Below are positions 34,801 through 35,076 of a stretch of DNA of 35,076 bases, piece by piece. The translations under genes were made by a program, and so were the position numbers. Every line of letters starts with the position of its first letter. Position 1 is the stretch's first letter. Source of the DNA: Kiritimatiellia bacterium (GTDB lineage: Bacteria > Verrucomicrobiota > Kiritimatiellia > RFP12 > UBA1067); assembly GCA_017631385.1 (NCBI GenBank), contig JAGBTH010000064.1, positions 1 through 35,076 of the forward strand, in the 5' to 3' direction. Under the pieces are notes generated by a model. The model did no database searches. It saw only the letters and a program-made list of their open reading frames with translations, and was not told where the DNA came from.

Positions 34801-35076
34801 GAATGGAATACACGTTCCCACTGTGCAGTAACGGTTATTGGTCCTGTAGAACCCTTGGCGATAGATTTTGGACTCCACCCGACAAAGTTCCAACCCTCAA
34901 CATCTGAAAGCGGAGCAAAGACAACTTCATCCTCGATCGTGTAAGTTGCGGGATTTGGATTTACAGCACCCTTAAGTTCCGCGTAGCTGATACCGTAGGG
35001 AATAGCAGCGTACTCAGCAACAAATGTAACGTCATTTATGACTGGCGCTGTTACATCACCGCTCCAACCAGTTAGG
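28803..35076 (-). CDS. Giant exported multi-domain repeat protein (5' end outside the window)
   Basis: At least 2,090 residues; the frame stays open to the right edge, so the true start is beyond 35076. Approximate order, N to C: InlB-type/TAQWERV repeat (35076-34560), CARDB-like domains near 34110, 33280, 32900, 32580 and 32280, a Big-like domain near 33660-33400, a Gly/Glu/Pro linker near 33380-33290, a PKD-like domain near 31930-31690, InlB-type repeats at 31680-30010, two tandem ~125-residue beta-sandwich modules (30000-29605 and 29605-29200), and a C-terminal module ending FFKINV. Such domains are typical of adhesins and surface proteins; no catalytic motif is visible. No LPXTG or clear sorting signal is seen. 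The gene has its own terminator. Confidence 0.85.
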   Translation of the reverse strand, partial: LTGWSGDVTAPVINDVTFVAEYAAIPYGISYAELKGAVNPNPATYTIEDEVVFAPLSDVEGWNFVGWSPKSIAKGSTGPITVTAQWERVFHSVNVGGVSTNVVYGSQMTFCAPEPWYDETCTTQIVYVGTTFTAPIVTNEFTVAVTNNIDFTWDILATNYWLEVEATELGSITGAMSGWQSAGEVVELAAVPEDGCRLYRWMGDIEGCVATNELLFVEMNRTRAIGARFAYDIRAVIDSISPQNPTEESSLILQGHGEGGTVAEHLWTVVRLSDGKVSELARTENCRVKLNAGEWRVEYRVKDITGIWSDPASQTITVAAMLPVVDLQVARSGVKFYDSIGLPTANVEVGDVVTVKVTVQNRGNAGMSGRGSVYLCDGILPVDDISGLTEKDSRILASARLSRLSLGGSQSVSMIWNVGKTFSGLERVYEDGPNAFTVVVVPDDDVESVVNNNLVTTMLELGECDIQLSEIFNISAEYETSMFVGSDYSVSGKVWYERDGARVYVAGAALTFMIDGEIAGSGITDSSGRYLWMFTAPEEGDHTILIKAVDGTVLKTYEGSFTSVNRADSGAGEPGEGGGSGGDEDPTDPEEPVPTVKKANLNIQSFVCTGSGIIDKSGNFYSASLGGEAKLEAVVRNVGLAAVTNAFTVKIVDNINGDFLGYAVATNGLNVGEEMVVALDEPIVLEKAGRFGYSVIVDEEGCIDESSEMDNESKVWVTVEEPLPNLVVTDMTLSDAQPVEGDELIINATVRNIGSASCPAGVRVDLDANGIRYEIKVSEELAAGESADVAYSVFPVSGSLRILIEADYFDEIAESIETDNSLSRTITVYSANADVAPVSLTADPYPSAGEPCVLTAVFKNNGGASYQGGTAVFFANDPESGTIAESMVGPISWKGGTGMATCVWTPVGNENRTVGVILEGKVYKTVFSAMPPPDLRVMMEDISFEPGTPSSGDNVKFRAMIRNVSGSVASTNATVVFDVAPVDGDFSHLTTMTVSYLAPGGSVAVDADIPYTVLRGIYKVKVSVMDESGRDVRSSDNIAERIFGVDVPVAVTGGDIVCVAGDTVTLDGSDSIDATQWRWSLIEAPNGNTASISDASVAVTTFTPQIAGLYKFSLVVSDGLNESTPAECTVLVDRVRITASATKGGSISPSGEIVYPAGATPEYVGIEARGYSFDSFKLDGVSVANKPSTYMFTALDRNHIIEACFSAVDYSITYNELKSAENTNPVTYTVEDEVVFAPLSDVEGWNFVGWSPKSIAKGSTGAITVTAQWERVFHSVNVGGVSTNVVYGSEMTFRAPEPWYDETCTTQIVYVGTTFTAPVVTNEFTVVVTNDIDFAWDILNTNYWFDVAEVHNGTIDAPENGWKPHGDSFVISAIPDEHYHFVSWLGDTQGCIETNITDLVVTMDQARKISATFAIDTFIVKFDPGAHGVLSGETTQKIAYGATAVVPSVIPDVGYSLTGWSGDVTAPVINDVTFVAEYAAIPYGISYAELKGAVNTNPATYTIEDEVVFAPLSNVEGWNFVGWSPESIAKGSTGQITVTAQWERVIHSVNVGGVSTNVVYGSEMTFRAPEPWYDETCTTQIVYVGTTFTAPVVTNEFTVVITNDIDFTWDILATNYWLKVSASEGGSVDFDDAWMSAGSRKSISATPDFSYRFVHWEGDVSDSQSTSPDIVVLMNQARSLKAVFEKIPLTIGEAANAPEYDWYTEGDAMWFGEWSKAASDGVHAVRSGAIGDSKETVLGLRLDGAGTLSFDWRASCEERYDAVRLEVDGKQIRVLWGETSWTNVCISLDVGEHDIRWVYKKGRSGALGEDAVWVDNVVWESATEPTLAEALGEFEWETEGDINWVGMRSEYAYEGTSFAIAEGLGDFEASIIRTRVSGAGTIKFRWAVSCEEFYDWFDFVVDGEVVEMTTGETDWMEVSVELGEGDHVLEWMYWKDEMDDPDLVGANCAMLDYVRWYPLDETPPEISDKTLAAFFAWLKANNQISQNATKEDAIRVFSSGMTAVGKSATLYSEFVAGTNPADVTSEFKAMIEIDENDQPIVTPSPNLGSSRKYVVFGKKNLEDSTEDWKEVEKGKEKDYNFFKINVDLSE
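30215..30708 (-). repeat. Near-identical coding repeat, copy 3
   Basis: Aligns without gaps to 34583-35076 at an offset of 4,368 bp, with few base differences by eye. It encodes the HSVNVGGVSTNVVYGS... to ...YAELKGAVNTNPATY block. Confidence 0.8.
31035..31445 (-). repeat. Near-identical coding repeat, copy 2
   Basis: Aligns to copy 3 at an offset of 819 bp (273 codons). It diverges beyond about 31445, where the encoded ISYAELKGA becomes ITYNELKSA. Confidence 0.8.
34583..35076 (-). repeat. Near-identical coding repeat, copy 1 (cut by the window edge)
   Basis: Same block as copies 2 and 3, running off the right edge. More copies may lie outside. Confidence 0.8.

Overview
The window reads as a piece of chromosome from an anaerobic, Gram-negative, probably gut-dwelling member of the PVC group, most likely a Kiritimatiellota-type organism. 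The sequence shows LPS genes (lptD, lpxK), a full rod-shape module (mreBCD, PBP2, RodA), the membrane arm of a hydrogenase-4-like complex, and large exported proteins built from CARDB, PKD, InlB-type and glycine-rich modules. The taxonomic call is inference from gene content and protein style; no 16S gene is present. All protein genes lie on the minus strand; the only plus-strand gene found is a tRNA-Ser.

Layout, left to right. 1-463: little coding, with one short ORF that has a good ribosome binding site, plus short repeats. 464-1155: a MntA/HepT (nucleotidyltransferase/HEPN) toxin-antitoxin pair with its own promoter. 1209-5759: hyfBCEF, the proton-pumping membrane arm of a group 4 [NiFe] hydrogenase or formate hydrogenlyase type complex; no catalytic subunit is in the window. 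5844-6570: a single-pass membrane protein of unknown function. 6610-20185: a roughly 13.5-kb envelope operon, transcribed mreB-mreC-mreD-mrdA-rodA-rng-lptD-lpxK-murJ-OPT transporter. Eight of its nine junctions overlap or sit within 6 nt; the mreB-mreC gap is 40 bp. 20240-24475: a two-gene operon for a secreted glycine-rich DUF4886 (SGNH) protein and a secreted alpha/beta hydrolase. 24583-24670: tRNA-Ser(UGA). 24793-26851: a GH13 glycogen branching enzyme. 26895-28175: an exported protein of unknown function and its terminator. 28176-28802: a gene-poor spacer with a 22-bp-period array of palindromes and a terminator. 28803 to the right edge: the 3' part of a giant exported repeat protein that continues past the window.

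Together the envelope operon couples lateral wall synthesis (MreB scaffold, PBP2 transpeptidase, RodA glycosyltransferase, MurJ lipid II flippase) to outer-membrane assembly (LpxK lipid A kinase, LptD translocon). The Hyf genes point to fermentative, ion-pumping energy metabolism. The exported hydrolases and giant adhesin-like protein point to life on polymers or host surfaces. Vegetative promoters with a TATAAT-like -10 and a 17-bp spacer are visible before mntA, hyfB, mreB and glgB. Two other genes have TATAAT only 10 nt before the start codon and no ribosome binding site, which suggests leaderless mRNAs.
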